64,000 nt of DNA, taken from NCBI RefSeq assembly GCF_006402735.1, contig NZ_CP017174.1, forward strand, positions 2,421,001-2,485,000, read 5' to 3'. Made by a program: the position numbers and the translations under genes. Shown piece after piece: positions 1-8,412 of this stretch. This DNA is from Myxococcus xanthus (GTDB taxonomy: Bacteria; Myxococcota; Myxococcia; Myxococcales; Myxococcaceae). The notes below the pieces were generated by a model. It had not been told where the DNA came from and made no database searches. It was given only the letters and a program-made list of their open reading frames with translations. Position 1 is the first letter of the stretch. Each line of letters opens with the position of its first letter.

Positions 1-564
1 GACGCCTATATGCGCGCCAACGTGTTCGCGCCCAGCGGCGCCACCAGCTTCGCCGTGGGGGGCGATACGTTGAGCGCGCGTCTGCCGAACGAGCCCGTCT
101 ACTACCAGCTTGGCACGGGGGCCTTCAGCCCGTATGGCATGCCGGTGCGTCGCATGGATGCGCACGGTGGCTGGGTCGCCACGCCCATCGATTTGCTGCG
201 TGTCGCCGTGCGCGCGGATGGGTTCTCCACCGTTTCGGACCTGCTGAGCGCGAGCTCACTCACCACGATGACCACACGCACGACGGCGCTCGACACCTTG
301 GGCAACTCCGTCAACTACGCCAAGGGCTGGTCGGTGAACAGCCTCCCCAACTGGTGGCACGGCGGCTACATCCCGGGCACCCGGGCCCTGTTGGTGCGCA
401 CCGATGACCGCTATGGGCCCAGCCGCTCCGAGGAGTTCACCTGGTCCGTCATGACCAACTCCAACAACAGCTCCGGCTCGGGTACGCCCGACATCAACCT
501 CGACAGCCTCATGTGGAACGTCGTGAACGGCGTCGGCGCCTGGCCCGCGCACGACCTGTTCTAA
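1..564 (+). CDS. Serine hydrolase (beta-lactamase/penicillin-binding-protein-like), C-terminal part
   Basis: The reading frame is already open at base 1, so the N-terminus and the SxxK nucleophile region lie outside the window. The visible ~187 residues contain a segment reading GGWVATPIDLLR near residue 55 and a WWHGGYIPGT segment near residue 120. These resemble the region around the third active-site motif (HxG/KTG-like) of class C beta-lactamase-fold esterases and peptidases. By family this would be a serine hydrolase acting on esters, peptides or beta-lactams, often secreted; substrate and location cannot be told from this piece. A GC-rich hairpin follows about 40 bases after the stop. 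The family call rests on the C-terminal motif pattern only. Confidence 0.65.
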   Translation, partial: DAYMRANVFAPSGATSFAVGGDTLSARLPNEPVYYQLGTGAFSPYGMPVRRMDAHGGWVATPIDLLRVAVRADGFSTVSDLLSASSLTTMTTRTTALDTLGNSVNYAKGWSVNSLPNWWHGGYIPGTRALLVRTDDRYGPSRSEEFTWSVMTNSNNSSGSGTPDINLDSLMWNVVNGVGAWPAHDLF

Positions 565-600
565 TCAGGGCCTCCACCGGATTTTCCGGGAGGGCTCGTA

Positions 601-635
601 GGACCGGCGGGGCTCGCAAAGGCCTCCGCCGGTCC
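601..635 (+). terminator. Hairpin downstream of the serine hydrolase gene
   Basis: GGACCGGCGG at 601-610 is the reverse complement of CCGCCGGTCC at 626-635, a perfect 10-bp stem. It starts about 37 bases after the stop at 564. No T-tract follows, so it is a candidate terminator or mRNA-stabilising hairpin. Confidence 0.45.
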
Positions 636-815
636 GTGCTGCAGCTCACTGCCAATCCCGCATGCAGCCGACCTCGAAGCCCTGTCGCTTCTGACCACGC
701 GCCTCGTGGAGACGGGGAAGCGGAAGAGGCGTGCGAGCGGATGGACGGAGCACCAAGACCGCCGCGACGGGAGGCTGAGAAGCAAGACTCCCCGGCAGCG
801 CGCGCCAGCGGATGA

Positions 816-859
816 TTTCATCCGGGTAGAATTGACTTGGGTTTTCACCCGGGTAATAT
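816..859 (+). promoter_or_regulatory. Sigma-70-like promoter with 13-bp direct repeats ahead of the DUF2239 operon
   Basis: TTGACT (832-837) and TAATAT (854-859) are separated by 16 bases, close to a housekeeping -35/-10 pair; the next start codon is at 890. A 13-bp sequence TTTCAYCCGGGTA occurs at 816-828 and again at 843-855, one copy just upstream of the -35 and one overlapping the -10. This layout fits a repressor operator, which is inference from position. Confidence 0.5.
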
Positions 860-889
860 CTGGCCATTCTCGAACCTCCGACACCTGGG

Positions 890-1483
890 ATGACCACGCC
901 TTCGACCACCTGGACCGCCTTCGCGGGAAAGCGCCTGATTGCCTCCGGCCCTCCGGCTGACGTCATCCTCGCGGCCCGCCGCGCGCTGGACACCGGGGAG
1001 TCCGCGCCCCTGTTGCTCTTCGACGACACCACGGGCCGGACCGTGGACTTCCACCTGCGTGGCTCGCGCGAGGAGCTACTGGCCCGCCTTCAGCCCGCGC
1101 CTGCCCCCACGGAAGAAGACACCGGGCCTCGGAGCCCCGGCAGGCCGAGACTGGGCGTGGTGGCGCGCGAGGTGACCCTGCTTCCACGGCACTGGGAGTG
1201 GTTGGCCACGCAACCGGGCGGTGCCTCCGTCGCGCTGCGCAAGTTGGTGGAGGCCGCGCGCGCGAGCAGCGGCGACACCGACCGGCGCCGTCAGGCCCAA
1301 GTCGCGGCGGACCGCTTCATGACCACGATGGCCGGCAACCTGCCCGGCTACGAGGAGGCCGCCCGTGCGCTCTACGTCGGGCACCGCGCCCGGTTCAATC
1401 AGTGGACCCGAAGCTGGCCGGACGACCTCAGGAATCACGCGCGCCGGCTGGCCGCGCCCGCGTTCGGAAAGGTGACGCCATGA
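890..1483 (+). CDS. DUF2239 family protein
   Basis: A 197-residue protein matching the DUF2239 pattern: an N-terminal segment TAFAGKRLIASG, then LLLFDDTTGRTVDFHLRGS near residue 45, a GRPRLGVVAREVTLLPRHWEWL block near residue 85 and a C-terminal region containing NLPGYEEAARALYVG. No biochemical role is established for this family. The protein has no signal peptide or membrane segment and is presumably cytosolic. Its stop overlaps the start of the downstream oxidoreductase by four bases (ATGA), indicating translational coupling. Transcription probably starts at the promoter-like block about 30-60 bases upstream. The start ATG at 890 is the first in frame after that promoter. Confidence 0.85.
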   Translation: MTTPSTTWTAFAGKRLIASGPPADVILAARRALDTGESAPLLLFDDTTGRTVDFHLRGSREELLARLQPAPAPTEEDTGPRSPGRPRLGVVAREVTLLPRHWEWLATQPGGASVALRKLVEAARASSGDTDRRRQAQVAADRFMTTMAGNLPGYEEAARALYVGHRARFNQWTRSWPDDLRNHARRLAAPAFGKVTP

Positions 1484-2532
1484 GCACGACGTCCAATCGC
1501 CAGTGGGTGCTGAAGACCCGTCCTCGGGAAGCGGTGTCCGACGACTGCTTCGAGTGGCGCGAGGGCCCCGTGCCCACGCCAGGCCCGGGTGAGGCGCTGG
1601 TCCGCGTCACCTGGCTCGCCATCGAGCCCACCCAGCGCACCTGGCTCAATGCGAATGCGACGTACATCCAGCCCGTCGCGCTCGGCGAGGTGATGCGGGG
1701 CGCAGGCGTGGGCATGGTCATCGCGTCCCGAACCGAGCGGCTGGCGGTGGGTGACTGGGTGGCGGGGCTCACCGGCTGGCAGGACTACGTACTGACCGGC
1801 GACGCGGGGCTCTTCGGCCTCAACAAGGTACCGGGCGGCGTCGCTCCGAAGGCGATGCTGAACCTCTATGGCGCGAGCGGGCTGACGGCGTACTTCGGCA
1901 TCACCGACGTGGGCCGCGTTGCGCCGGGAGAGACAGTCCTGGTGTCCGCCGCCGCGGGCAGCGTGGGCTCCATCGCGGGTCAGGTGGCCCGGCTCCGGGG
2001 CTGTCGTGTCATTGGCATCGCGGGAGGGCCGCACAAAGCCGAATGGGTCACCCGCACCGCGCGCTTCGATGCCTGCATCGACTACAAGTCTGAAGACATC
2101 CAGGCGCGGCTTCGCGCCCTGGCGCCCCAAGGCGTGGACGTCGTCTTCGACAACGTGGGTGGCCACGTCCTGGAAGCCGCGCTAGACCATCTCGCCCGAG
2201 GCGCGCGGGTGGTGCTCTCCGGCAGCGTGGCCTCGGGATACAAGGACGGTGACTACGGCACCGCGCCGCGCAACTACATGCAGCTCGGCTTCAAGCGAGC
2301 GCGGATGGAGGGCTTCATCTTCCTCGACTACGTCTCGCGCTTTCCTGAGGCTTTTCGCGAGCTGGCGGCTTGGGACGCCCAGGGCGCGCTCCATTGCGCG
2401 GAGTCCATCGCGGAAGGCTTGGAGCAGGCCCCCTCTGCCCTGCGAGGACTCTTCGAAGGCCGCAACGTGGGCAAGCAGCTCGTGCGCGTCACCTCAATTC
2501 CCTGTTCGAGCTCGACCCCCCGCGCTCGATGA
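1480..2532 (+). CDS. NADP-dependent oxidoreductase of the MDR superfamily (CurA/YncB-like)
   Basis: A 350-residue zinc-independent medium-chain reductase. The N-terminal half has the GroES-like fold signature (GPGEALVRVTWLAIEPTQR). The Rossmann half begins at VLVSAAAGSVGSIAGQVARLRGCRVIGIAG, whose AAxGxVG motif binds NADP(H), followed by DVVFDNVGG. Family members reduce alpha,beta-unsaturated ketones or quinones (curcumin, leukotriene and prostaglandin reductases). The start ATG at 1480 overlaps the stop of the DUF2239 gene, so the two form a coupled operon. No catalytic-zinc cysteines are present. Length is typical. The true substrate is unknown. Confidence 0.9.
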   Translation: MSTTSNRQWVLKTRPREAVSDDCFEWREGPVPTPGPGEALVRVTWLAIEPTQRTWLNANATYIQPVALGEVMRGAGVGMVIASRTERLAVGDWVAGLTGWQDYVLTGDAGLFGLNKVPGGVAPKAMLNLYGASGLTAYFGITDVGRVAPGETVLVSAAAGSVGSIAGQVARLRGCRVIGIAGGPHKAEWVTRTARFDACIDYKSEDIQARLRALAPQGVDVVFDNVGGHVLEAALDHLARGARVVLSGSVASGYKDGDYGTAPRNYMQLGFKRARMEGFIFLDYVSRFPEAFRELAAWDAQGALHCAESIAEGLEQAPSALRGLFEGRNVGKQLVRVTSIPCSSSTPRAR

Positions 2533-2591
2533 GACCGGAGGCAACTCGCAGGCTGCTGAAGCAGCAGTCTGCGTTGGCGCTTTCTCAGGGG

Positions 2592-2611
2592 CCGCCCGCG
2601 GTGGCGGGCGG
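2592..2611. terminator. Hairpin between convergent genes
   Basis: CCGCCCGC (2592-2599) pairs perfectly with GCGGGCGG (2604-2611) across a 4-base loop. It sits between the ends of two convergent genes (stops at 2532 and 2641), so it could terminate both. Confidence 0.5.
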
Positions 2612-2640
2612 TCCTTCCGGCCTGCGCGGAGGCACGAGCG

Positions 2641-3522
2641 TCAGTCTTGGGTCAGGGTTCGGAACACGGCCGGCAGCTCCTGGTCCCCCAGCCCCGCGCT
2701 GACGGCTCGCTTGTAGTTGTCGAGCAGTTCCTTCGGGAAGCGTGCGCTGATGCGGGCGTCCTGGCTCAGCCGGACGATGTGTTCGATTGCGGCGACGTGG
2801 GTGTTGAGACTGCACTGGTCGCCTGAGAAGTCATTCTTCTCGACCATTCCCTGCGCGGCGTCGGCGGTGACGGAAATCAGGCCGAGGAAGGAGTTCTTCT
2901 GGGCGAAGAAAGCCTTCGGGTCCAGGCCTTCCGCCTTGCACATGGCCGCCGCGTGCAGGAACGCCAGGGAGCCGCCGTAATAGGCCTCGAGAATCGCGCA
3001 GTCGAGCGTCGCGGCAGCGCCAATCTTCTCGTCGACGTACACGGAGTTCTTGGCAATCGCCTGGAGGGTCTCGGCGTGCCGGTCGAAGATGCCGCGCGAC
3101 CCGGCGTAATAGACGGTCGCGTACTCGGTGGCGACGAAACTCGGGTAGGCGAGGATCGCGGCATCCAGGTAGTCCACGCCGTGGGCCTGGGCCCACGCCA
3201 GCCCCTCGCGCGCGTCCGCGGGTGAGCCGCTGGTGAGCTGAACGAGCGTCGTTCCAGCCAGTGCCGCCGCGACGCCCTTCTCGGAGAACACCTCGGCGGC
3301 GGCGGCGTAGTTGGAGAGGGAGACGACGACGAGCTCGCGTCCCGAGACGGCCTCGACGAGGCTGTCGAAGGCACGGGTGCCACCACCGACAGCGGTGGCC
3401 TTGCTGGGAGTCCTGTTCCAGACCGCGACGTCGTGGCCCGCCGAAGCGAAGGCTCGCGCCAGTGCGCTTCCCATGAGACCACAACCCACCACCGCCATCT
3501 TCGCTGAACGAATCGAGTGCAT
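2641..3522 (-). CDS. NAD(P)-binding dehydrogenase of the 6-phosphogluconate/imine reductase type
   Basis: A 293-residue protein starting with a Rossmann motif (MAVVGCGLMGSALARAF) near residue 9, then NRTPSKA, a motif typical of NADP-dependent beta-hydroxyacid dehydrogenases and imine reductases. The C-terminal all-helical half has the EAYYGG and FLHAAAMCKAEGLDP segments seen in imine-reductase-like proteins. The conserved Lys of 3-hydroxyisobutyrate dehydrogenases is not obvious, which favours the imine-reductase-like branch. Substrate unknown, cytosolic. The ATG at 3522 is chosen over an in-frame TTG two codons upstream. The gene is convergent with the oxidoreductase and appears monocistronic. 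Confidence 0.82.
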   Translation of the reverse strand: MHSIRSAKMAVVGCGLMGSALARAFASAGHDVAVWNRTPSKATAVGGGTRAFDSLVEAVSGRELVVVSLSNYAAAAEVFSEKGVAAALAGTTLVQLTSGSPADAREGLAWAQAHGVDYLDAAILAYPSFVATEYATVYYAGSRGIFDRHAETLQAIAKNSVYVDEKIGAAATLDCAILEAYYGGSLAFLHAAAMCKAEGLDPKAFFAQKNSFLGLISVTADAAQGMVEKNDFSGDQCSLNTHVAAIEHIVRLSQDARISARFPKELLDNYKRAVSAGLGDQELPAVFRTLTQD

Positions 3523-3583
3523 GTGCAAGCTCGTTTTGACTCCAGGTTGTACGGCACCCCGAAACGTGAAGCCCGCCCATCCC

Positions 3584-4312
3584 TCAAGGAACCGGGCGAA
3601 CTGGTGGAGCGGGCGTCAACACCAACCCATCCAGGACACCATACGCATAGGCCACCGCGAAGGCATAGGCTCCCACCAGGTACGTCACGTTGAGCGTCCG
3701 CGCCGTCCCCGCGTCGCTCGCGCGATACCGGCCGTCCGGCCCGCGCAGCGAGAGCGAGGTCCCCAGGGAGACTCCCGCCGCCGCGAGTCCCAGCCCCTGC
3801 GTCACCGCCAGCACCGTGCCCATCCCCGAGCGCCCGTGCTTGAAATGCCCCACGCCCAAGGGCGCCAGATACCAGGCACGGGTCAGCGCCGGCGAGGTGG
3901 GCACCTCGTCTTTGCGGATGGGGTCGACGATGCGGGAGGGTGACGGAAACAGCCGAGGACTCCGCTGGGCACGCAGTTCCCCGATGCGTGTCTGGTGTTG
4001 GGCACGCGCGCGCTCGACGAAGGCGAGGAAGTCCGGTGGATACAGCAGCGGGTCCAGCGCCGAGTCGCCGTGAACGGCCAGCCCTCGCACCACCTCGTCC
4101 TCTGCGCGGGCCAGCTCCTCCTGTGCGTGATAGGTGGCTGCGAGCAGCAGGTGCGCTTCTGCTTCCAACGCCTCTCCGTCGAGCCGCAGCGGATAGAGCA
4201 GGGACTCCAGCTCGGCGCGGGCCTTGGGCAGCTCGCCGGATTGGTAGGCACCACGCGCGCTGTCGAGCGGGGACGCCGCGAGCACCATCAGCATCAAGGC
4301 CGCGCCCATCAT
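3584..4312 (-). CDS. Exported protein with TPR-like N-terminal region, kinase-linked
   Basis: A 242-residue protein with an N-terminal hydrophobic segment resembling a signal peptide, then a helical region (SARGAYQSGELPKARAELES, HLLLAATYHAQEELARAEDE) that reads like degenerate TPR helices. The C-terminal third has two hydrophobic stretches around residues 160-185 and 200-225, probably membrane segments. No enzymatic motif is seen. Its start overlaps the stop of the Ser/Thr kinase gene by four bases (ATGA), so the two are translated together; a role with the PEGA kinase at the cell envelope is inferred from this coupling only. Confidence 0.65.
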   Translation of the reverse strand: MMGAALMLMVLAASPLDSARGAYQSGELPKARAELESLLYPLRLDGEALEAEAHLLLAATYHAQEELARAEDEVVRGLAVHGDSALDPLLYPPDFLAFVERARAQHQTRIGELRAQRSPRLFPSPSRIVDPIRKDEVPTSPALTRAWYLAPLGVGHFKHGRSGMGTVLAVTQGLGLAAAGVSLGTSLSLRGPDGRYRASDAGTARTLNVTYLVGAYAFAVAYAYGVLDGLVLTPAPPVRPVP

Positions 4313-6270
4313 GGCGTCACATCCAGCGCCACTTCGAGCCGACGACCCGCGACCACGTCCACCTCTCGCACCAAGGGAGGTTCACCCGCGCGGCGTGCCG
4401 TCACCGTGTGTCGTCCATGTTCGACCATCACCGGACCGGACAGGGGGGCGACGCCCACCTCCCGGCCGTCCACGAAGAGCCGCGCGCCCACGGGAGCGTG
4501 GATGCGCACCTCCGCCTTGCGCGGTGACAACACCACGTCGCGCGTCACGGTCTCCCCCGGCGCGAGCGTCACCTCCTGCTCGACCTCGTCGCACAGAGGG
4601 TTGACGAAGCGCAGCCGGTGGGTCCCCGCTGGCAGCGAGAGTTCACGCACCCGAGGTGTGTAGCCGTGGCTCTCGCCGTTCACGAACACCTCCGCCCACG
4701 GGCGCGCCGTCACCTTCAACACGGCGGGACGCGCGGGGAGGGTGGTTCCCACGTCCGGGCCTGGCGCCGGCACCAAGGGCCGCGCGGCCCCTGTGCTCTC
4801 GGTTCCCGCCGAGTGCCCTGCCGGCAGGGCCGATACGGCCCGCTTCGCCGAATCCATTCCTCCCGAACGCCCTGTCGAAACGGATGGCCGAGCCGGCTTC
4901 GCCCCGGCACCGTCCGCCGAGCGTTCTGTCGGCACGAATGCCCCAGCCAGATTCGTGGTGTCTCTTCCGGCCGAAGGCCCCGGTTCTCGCGAAGCGTCCA
5001 ACCTGCCGGGTTCCGTCCCCGGGGCAGGCATCTCCTGGCCCGGGGGCGTGGGCGCATGAAGGCGTTCACCAGTGGAGGCGCCGTCAACGGATGCTGTTCC
5101 GGGGGAGGCCTGCCCTGACGAGGGCTCCGCGCCACGCGGCGTCTTCACGCCTTCGATGTCCTGGTGCGACCACACCCACCCCGCAGTCGCGCAGAGGACG
5201 AGCCCGGCGCCCACGGCGCCAGCCCTCCACGCGGAACGCCTCGGCCGCTGACGCAACAGCGCCACCACCTCGGCGGACGTCGGCTCCAGCGACAGCGCGG
5301 CGTTGAGGACCTTCGCGGCCCGCGCCCCCTCGCCGCGCGCCAGCAGTCCGCGCCCCTCCTCCAGCAACCGCTCGAAGCGCGCCCGGCGCCATCGACTGGC
5401 GCGGGCCACCGGGTCTCCCAAGAACTCCCGCGCCACGTCGGCAGGCGGGCCGACCTCTCGTTGGAGCAGCTCCTCCAACGCCAACGCCAGCGCGGCCCCG
5501 TCGCGCGGTCTATCCCGCGCATCCTTCGCCAGACACCGCGCGACCAGCGCTGACAAGGGCTCGGGCGTGCCCGGCACCACCTCCGTCAGCGGCGGCGCAT
5601 CCTTCGTCATCACCGACGCGGCCAGATGCGCCGCGCCCTTGCCCGCGTGCGGCGTGGCGCCCGAGCACAGCTCGAACAGGATGACACCCACTGCATACAC
5701 ATCCGAGGCAGGGGAGTACGCGCCCGTGTCGATGCGCTCGGGCGCCATGTATGGCAACGAGCCCGTCACCGCCCCGGTGCTCGTGAGGCGCTCCTGGTCC
5801 TCCAGCGCGGCGAGTCCAAAGTCCGCCAGCTTCAGCGGCCCGCCTTCCGCCACCAGCACGTTGTCGGGCTTCACGTCGCGGTGGACGATGCTGTGTGCGT
5901 GCGCCGCCGCCAGCGCCCGGGCGAGCTCCCAGCCCAACACCATCACCGCCTCGGGAGGCACCGGCGAGAGCCTCCCCGCCAGCGCGCGGAGGTCCTCGCC
6001 CCGCACCCACTCGCAGACGAGGAACGGGCCATGGGCCTCATCCTCGCCGTAGTCGTGGACCTCCAGGACGTTGGGATGATGGAGCGAGGCGGCCAGCTCG
6101 GCCTCCCGCCGGAAGCGCTCCGCGCGGCCCGTGCCGCCTCCCGGGTGCATCCGCTTCAGCGCTACCGGGCGCGACAGCCGCACGTCCGTGGCCAGGAAGA
6201 CCGTGGCCATTCCCCCACGCCCCAGCTCCCGCTCGAGTCGGTACCGGCCCGCAAGCACTTCACCCGTCAT
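4309..6270 (-). CDS. Transmembrane serine/threonine protein kinase with C-terminal PEGA domains
   Basis: A 653-residue Hanks-type kinase. The glycine loop GRGGMA is at residues 17-22, the ATP-binding Lys at 39 (VALK), the catalytic loop HRDVKPDN at 130-137, DFG at 150-152 and APE at 176-178, so the kinase should be active. A short helical region follows the kinase domain, then a single membrane segment (AGAVGAGLVLCATAGWVW) near residue 360, a Pro/Gly/Ala-rich linker, and two PEGA domains at the C-terminus (VFVNGESHGYTP and LFVDGREVGVAP), expected outside the cytoplasm. The ATG at 6270 is used because an upstream start would overlap the previous gene and add an N-terminus foreign to the family. 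It is the first gene of a coupled pair with the TPR-like gene. Confidence 0.93.
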   Translation of the reverse strand: MTGEVLAGRYRLERELGRGGMATVFLATDVRLSRPVALKRMHPGGGTGRAERFRREAELAASLHHPNVLEVHDYGEDEAHGPFLVCEWVRGEDLRALAGRLSPVPPEAVMVLGWELARALAAAHAHSIVHRDVKPDNVLVAEGGPLKLADFGLAALEDQERLTSTGAVTGSLPYMAPERIDTGAYSPASDVYAVGVILFELCSGATPHAGKGAAHLAASVMTKDAPPLTEVVPGTPEPLSALVARCLAKDARDRPRDGAALALALEELLQREVGPPADVAREFLGDPVARASRWRRARFERLLEEGRGLLARGEGARAAKVLNAALSLEPTSAEVVALLRQRPRRSAWRAGAVGAGLVLCATAGWVWSHQDIEGVKTPRGAEPSSGQASPGTASVDGASTGERLHAPTPPGQEMPAPGTEPGRLDASREPGPSAGRDTTNLAGAFVPTERSADGAGAKPARPSVSTGRSGGMDSAKRAVSALPAGHSAGTESTGAARPLVPAPGPDVGTTLPARPAVLKVTARPWAEVFVNGESHGYTPRVRELSLPAGTHRLRFVNPLCDEVEQEVTLAPGETVTRDVVLSPRKAEVRIHAPVGARLFVDGREVGVAPLSGPVMVEHGRHTVTARRAGEPPLVREVDVVAGRRLEVALDVTP

Positions 6271-6317
6271 CACCCAGGCATTCTCCGGGAGCGCGCTCCC
6301 GCGAGCAACCTGGTAGA

Positions 6318-7355
6318 TTACAGCGACAGCCGACAGGCCTTCGTGTCCCCCACCTGCTCGCAGGCGCCCGTCGCCCCCCCGGGGCAGTCCCGGTCCAGCC
6401 GGCACGGCTGCCGGCACCGCAGCTCCGTCCCCGACGACAGGCACACGCTACAGGGCGCGCAGTCCAGCGAGTTCTCGCAGACCTCTCCCACCGAGGCCGG
6501 GGTACCCGAGCACTCCTTCACGCACAGCCCGTCCGGAGCGCATTGGTAGCCCGCCTCGCAGAGAGTGCCCCCCGGGTTGCAGCTCTCCTCGCACCGCATT
6601 CGCTCCCTGGGGCAATGGGCGAAGTCGGAGCACTCGAATGTGTCCCTGCACGCCTCTCCAATCCGAGGCCCCACGACGCATCGCGCACTGGTGCACCGTC
6701 GCCCGTCGCGACACGTGAAGTCCGTCGAGCACGTCAGCGTGCACGTCCCGCCGACACAAGCCGCCGCTGCATCCGCGCACTCGCATGGCTGCGTGCACGC
6801 TCCTCCCTCCTCCACCGTGCTCGCGCATCCCGCGTCCGGAGTCCCGCATCCCGTGCCTGTGCAGCCGGCATCCGGCGTCCCGCATCCCGTGCCTGTGCAG
6901 CCGGCATCCGGCGTCCCGCATCCCGTGCCCGTGCAGCCCCCATCCGTCGGCGTCGTCACCGGCACACATGCACTCAGGGGGCCGGACGCGTCGGGCACGG
7001 GCCCACAGCCATACCCTGGCCGAGCACAGGCCTCGCCACAGGTCCGCAGGCATTGCCCCAGCCCCGTCGCGCACACGCTTCCTTGCGGGCACGGTGTCGA
7101 CTCGGAGCACGCCAGCAGGCAATACCCGCCCGGAAAGCCCGTGCCACAGGTGAGCCCTGGGGCGCATTCGGCATCCGCGCCACAGGCCTCTCCAATCCGC
7201 TCCGTGCCCATGGGCTCGCAGTCACCTCGCACGCAGACCTGCCCCTGGGGACAGCCGTCGGGCTCGTCACAGCGGATTCGGATGTCGAGCGGACAGCCCG
7301 GCGCGACGAGCAGCACCAGCGCGGGCAACAACGAGAGCAGGAGGAGTCGGCGCAT
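6318..7355 (-). CDS. Cysteine-rich lipoprotein with tandem repeats
   Basis: A 345-residue secreted lipoprotein: signal peptide MRRLLLLSLLPALVLLVAPGC with lipobox Cys at about residue 21. The rest has evenly spaced CxxxxxC units (for example CDEPDGCPQGQVCVRGDC), typical of the disulfide-rich proteins common in myxobacteria. A central stretch repeats the 12-residue unit CTGTGCGTPDAG, encoded by a 36-bp tandem DNA repeat. The start at 7355 is chosen because it places the lipoprotein signal at the N-terminus. Function unknown; a surface or periplasmic role is inferred. It lies 48 bases upstream of the kinase start in the same orientation. Confidence 0.75.
   Translation of the reverse strand: MRRLLLLSLLPALVLLVAPGCPLDIRIRCDEPDGCPQGQVCVRGDCEPMGTERIGEACGADAECAPGLTCGTGFPGGYCLLACSESTPCPQGSVCATGLGQCLRTCGEACARPGYGCGPVPDASGPLSACVPVTTPTDGGCTGTGCGTPDAGCTGTGCGTPDAGCTGTGCGTPDAGCASTVEEGGACTQPCECADAAAACVGGTCTLTCSTDFTCRDGRRCTSARCVVGPRIGEACRDTFECSDFAHCPRERMRCEESCNPGGTLCEAGYQCAPDGLCVKECSGTPASVGEVCENSLDCAPCSVCLSSGTELRCRQPCRLDRDCPGGATGACEQVGDTKACRLSL
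6841..6930. repeat. 36-bp coding tandem repeat
   Basis: A 36-bp unit starting GTCCCGCATCCCGTGCC begins at 6841, 6877 and 6913, about 2.5 copies, the first two nearly identical. It lies inside the Cys-rich lipoprotein gene and keeps frame (12 residues per unit), so copy-number changes would alter protein length without a frameshift. Confidence 0.8.
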
Positions 7356-7419
7356 CACCAAGGCCCGGGCGACTCTAGGCGCAGGGAGGCTCGAAGCGCA
7401 CCCCCCCAACAACGCCAGA

Positions 7420-7453
7420 GGCCCCGTGCTCCCCGACTGGGGAACACGGGGCC
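7420..7453 (-). terminator. Terminator hairpin after the second Cys-rich lipoprotein gene
   Basis: GGCCCCGTG (7420-7428) and CACGGGGCC (7445-7453) form a perfect 9-bp stem, extended inside by CCCC/GGGG. It lies about 12 bases beyond the stop at 7465 on the minus strand. Confidence 0.6.
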
Positions 7454-7464
7454 GTCTTCGCCAG

Positions 7465-8199
7465 CTACATGCAGGTGCCCATGACGCCCGGCGCGCCGAA
7501 GCACTGGCCGCTCTTGCAGTGGCTGTTCTCCGCGCACGGGAAGCCGAAGGCGCCCGGGCTGCAGAACCCGAGGACCGCGCCGGAGAAGGGCTTCACGCAG
7601 CTCCACTGCGAGGGGCAGTTCGAGTTGTCACTGCAGAGCCCCTGCATGCAGAAGCGGCCCTTGTTGGGCAGGTAGCCGTCGTTGCACACCGCGCCGCCCA
7701 GGCCCGTGGGGCACACGCCATCCTCGGGGCAGGGCGCGAAGCTGGCGCAGTACGGCTGCTGCGAGCCCTGGTCCGCTGCGTCCAGGCACACCGCATAGGT
7801 GTCGCAGCCGTCCTTGAAGTCGCTGGTGTTCGGGTTGCACGAGGGCGGGTTTGCCGGAGGCGCCAGGCTGCACAGGCCCTCGATGCAGACCTGGTTGCTC
7901 AGGCACTGGCTGTTGGAGCTGCAGGTCGGCACCTTCTTGTTCTTGCAAAAGGAGACGGCCATGCCCGTGTCCTCGAGGTCGCAGTACTGGTCCGCCGCGC
8001 AGTCCCCGTTCGACTGACAGCCGATGGCACACAGGCCGTTGAAGCAGAACTGCCCGGAAGGACATGCCTTGCTCGCGCTGCACAGCCCCGCGCTCTGCTC
8101 ATTGGGGTTGCCGTCGGGCCCCTCGCCGTCATCGTCCTTCGTGCTGCCGCAGCCCATGACCGTCAGCGCCAGGAACAATCCCATCACCACATGCTTCAT
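7465..8199 (-). CDS. Cysteine-rich lipoprotein
   Basis: A 244-residue lipoprotein with signal peptide and lipobox (MKHVVMGLFLALTVMGC). The mature part has repeated Cys units such as CSASKACPSGQFCFNGLC and CQSNGDCAADQYC, resembling the disulfide-rich modules of the neighbouring lipoprotein. An upstream GGAG is 6-8 bases from the ATG at 8199, supporting this start over in-frame starts further upstream. No enzymatic motif. It is probably anchored in the outer membrane. A hairpin terminator follows and a palindrome at 8366-8383 lies upstream, so it is likely its own transcription unit. Confidence 0.75.
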   Translation of the reverse strand: MKHVVMGLFLALTVMGCGSTKDDDGEGPDGNPNEQSAGLCSASKACPSGQFCFNGLCAIGCQSNGDCAADQYCDLEDTGMAVSFCKNKKVPTCSSNSQCLSNQVCIEGLCSLAPPANPPSCNPNTSDFKDGCDTYAVCLDAADQGSQQPYCASFAPCPEDGVCPTGLGGAVCNDGYLPNKGRFCMQGLCSDNSNCPSQWSCVKPFSGAVLGFCSPGAFGFPCAENSHCKSGQCFGAPGVMGTCM

Positions 8200-8365
8200 C
8201 GTCGTCTCCGTCAGGTTCATCTGCACCGTGGCGGCTCTCCGCCTTCGTGCGATGGGCAACACCAGAGCAACGTGCGTGCCCAAGCCTCGCGAGACATCGA
8301 ATCGCCCCGATTCCACGGGGTTGCATGACGCCCCTGGCCCTCCGAGCACCTGACGCCGGGGGAAA

Positions 8366-8383
8366 CGTGCCAGGACTGGCACG
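8366..8383. promoter_or_regulatory. Palindrome upstream of the Cys-rich lipoprotein gene
   Basis: CGTGCCA (8366-8372) and TGGCACG (8377-8383) form a perfect 7-bp inverted repeat with a 4-base spacer. It lies about 170 bases upstream of the lipoprotein start and 30 bases past the stop of the sigma-54 activator. TGGCAC resembles half of a -24 element, but no matching -12 element follows at the right spacing, so an operator is more likely than a sigma-54 promoter. Confidence 0.3.
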
Positions 8384-8412
8384 CGGACAAGCCCCCCAGA
8401 GGAGGCGGCCTG

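Larger units (their letters stand above)
565..889. other. Intergenic region without a supported gene
   Basis: Apart from the hairpin at 601-635 and the promoter-like block at 816-859, no convincing coding region is visible. Open frames here lack family features and overlap one another. Confidence 0.5.

Noticed and set aside
6841-6930. 36-bp repeats as a CRISPR array
   Set aside because: The copies are directly adjacent without unique spacers and keep the protein frame of the Cys-rich lipoprotein.
8366-8400. Sigma-54 promoter for the Cys-rich lipoprotein
   Set aside because: TGGCAC is present but no TTGC at the required distance follows on either strand.
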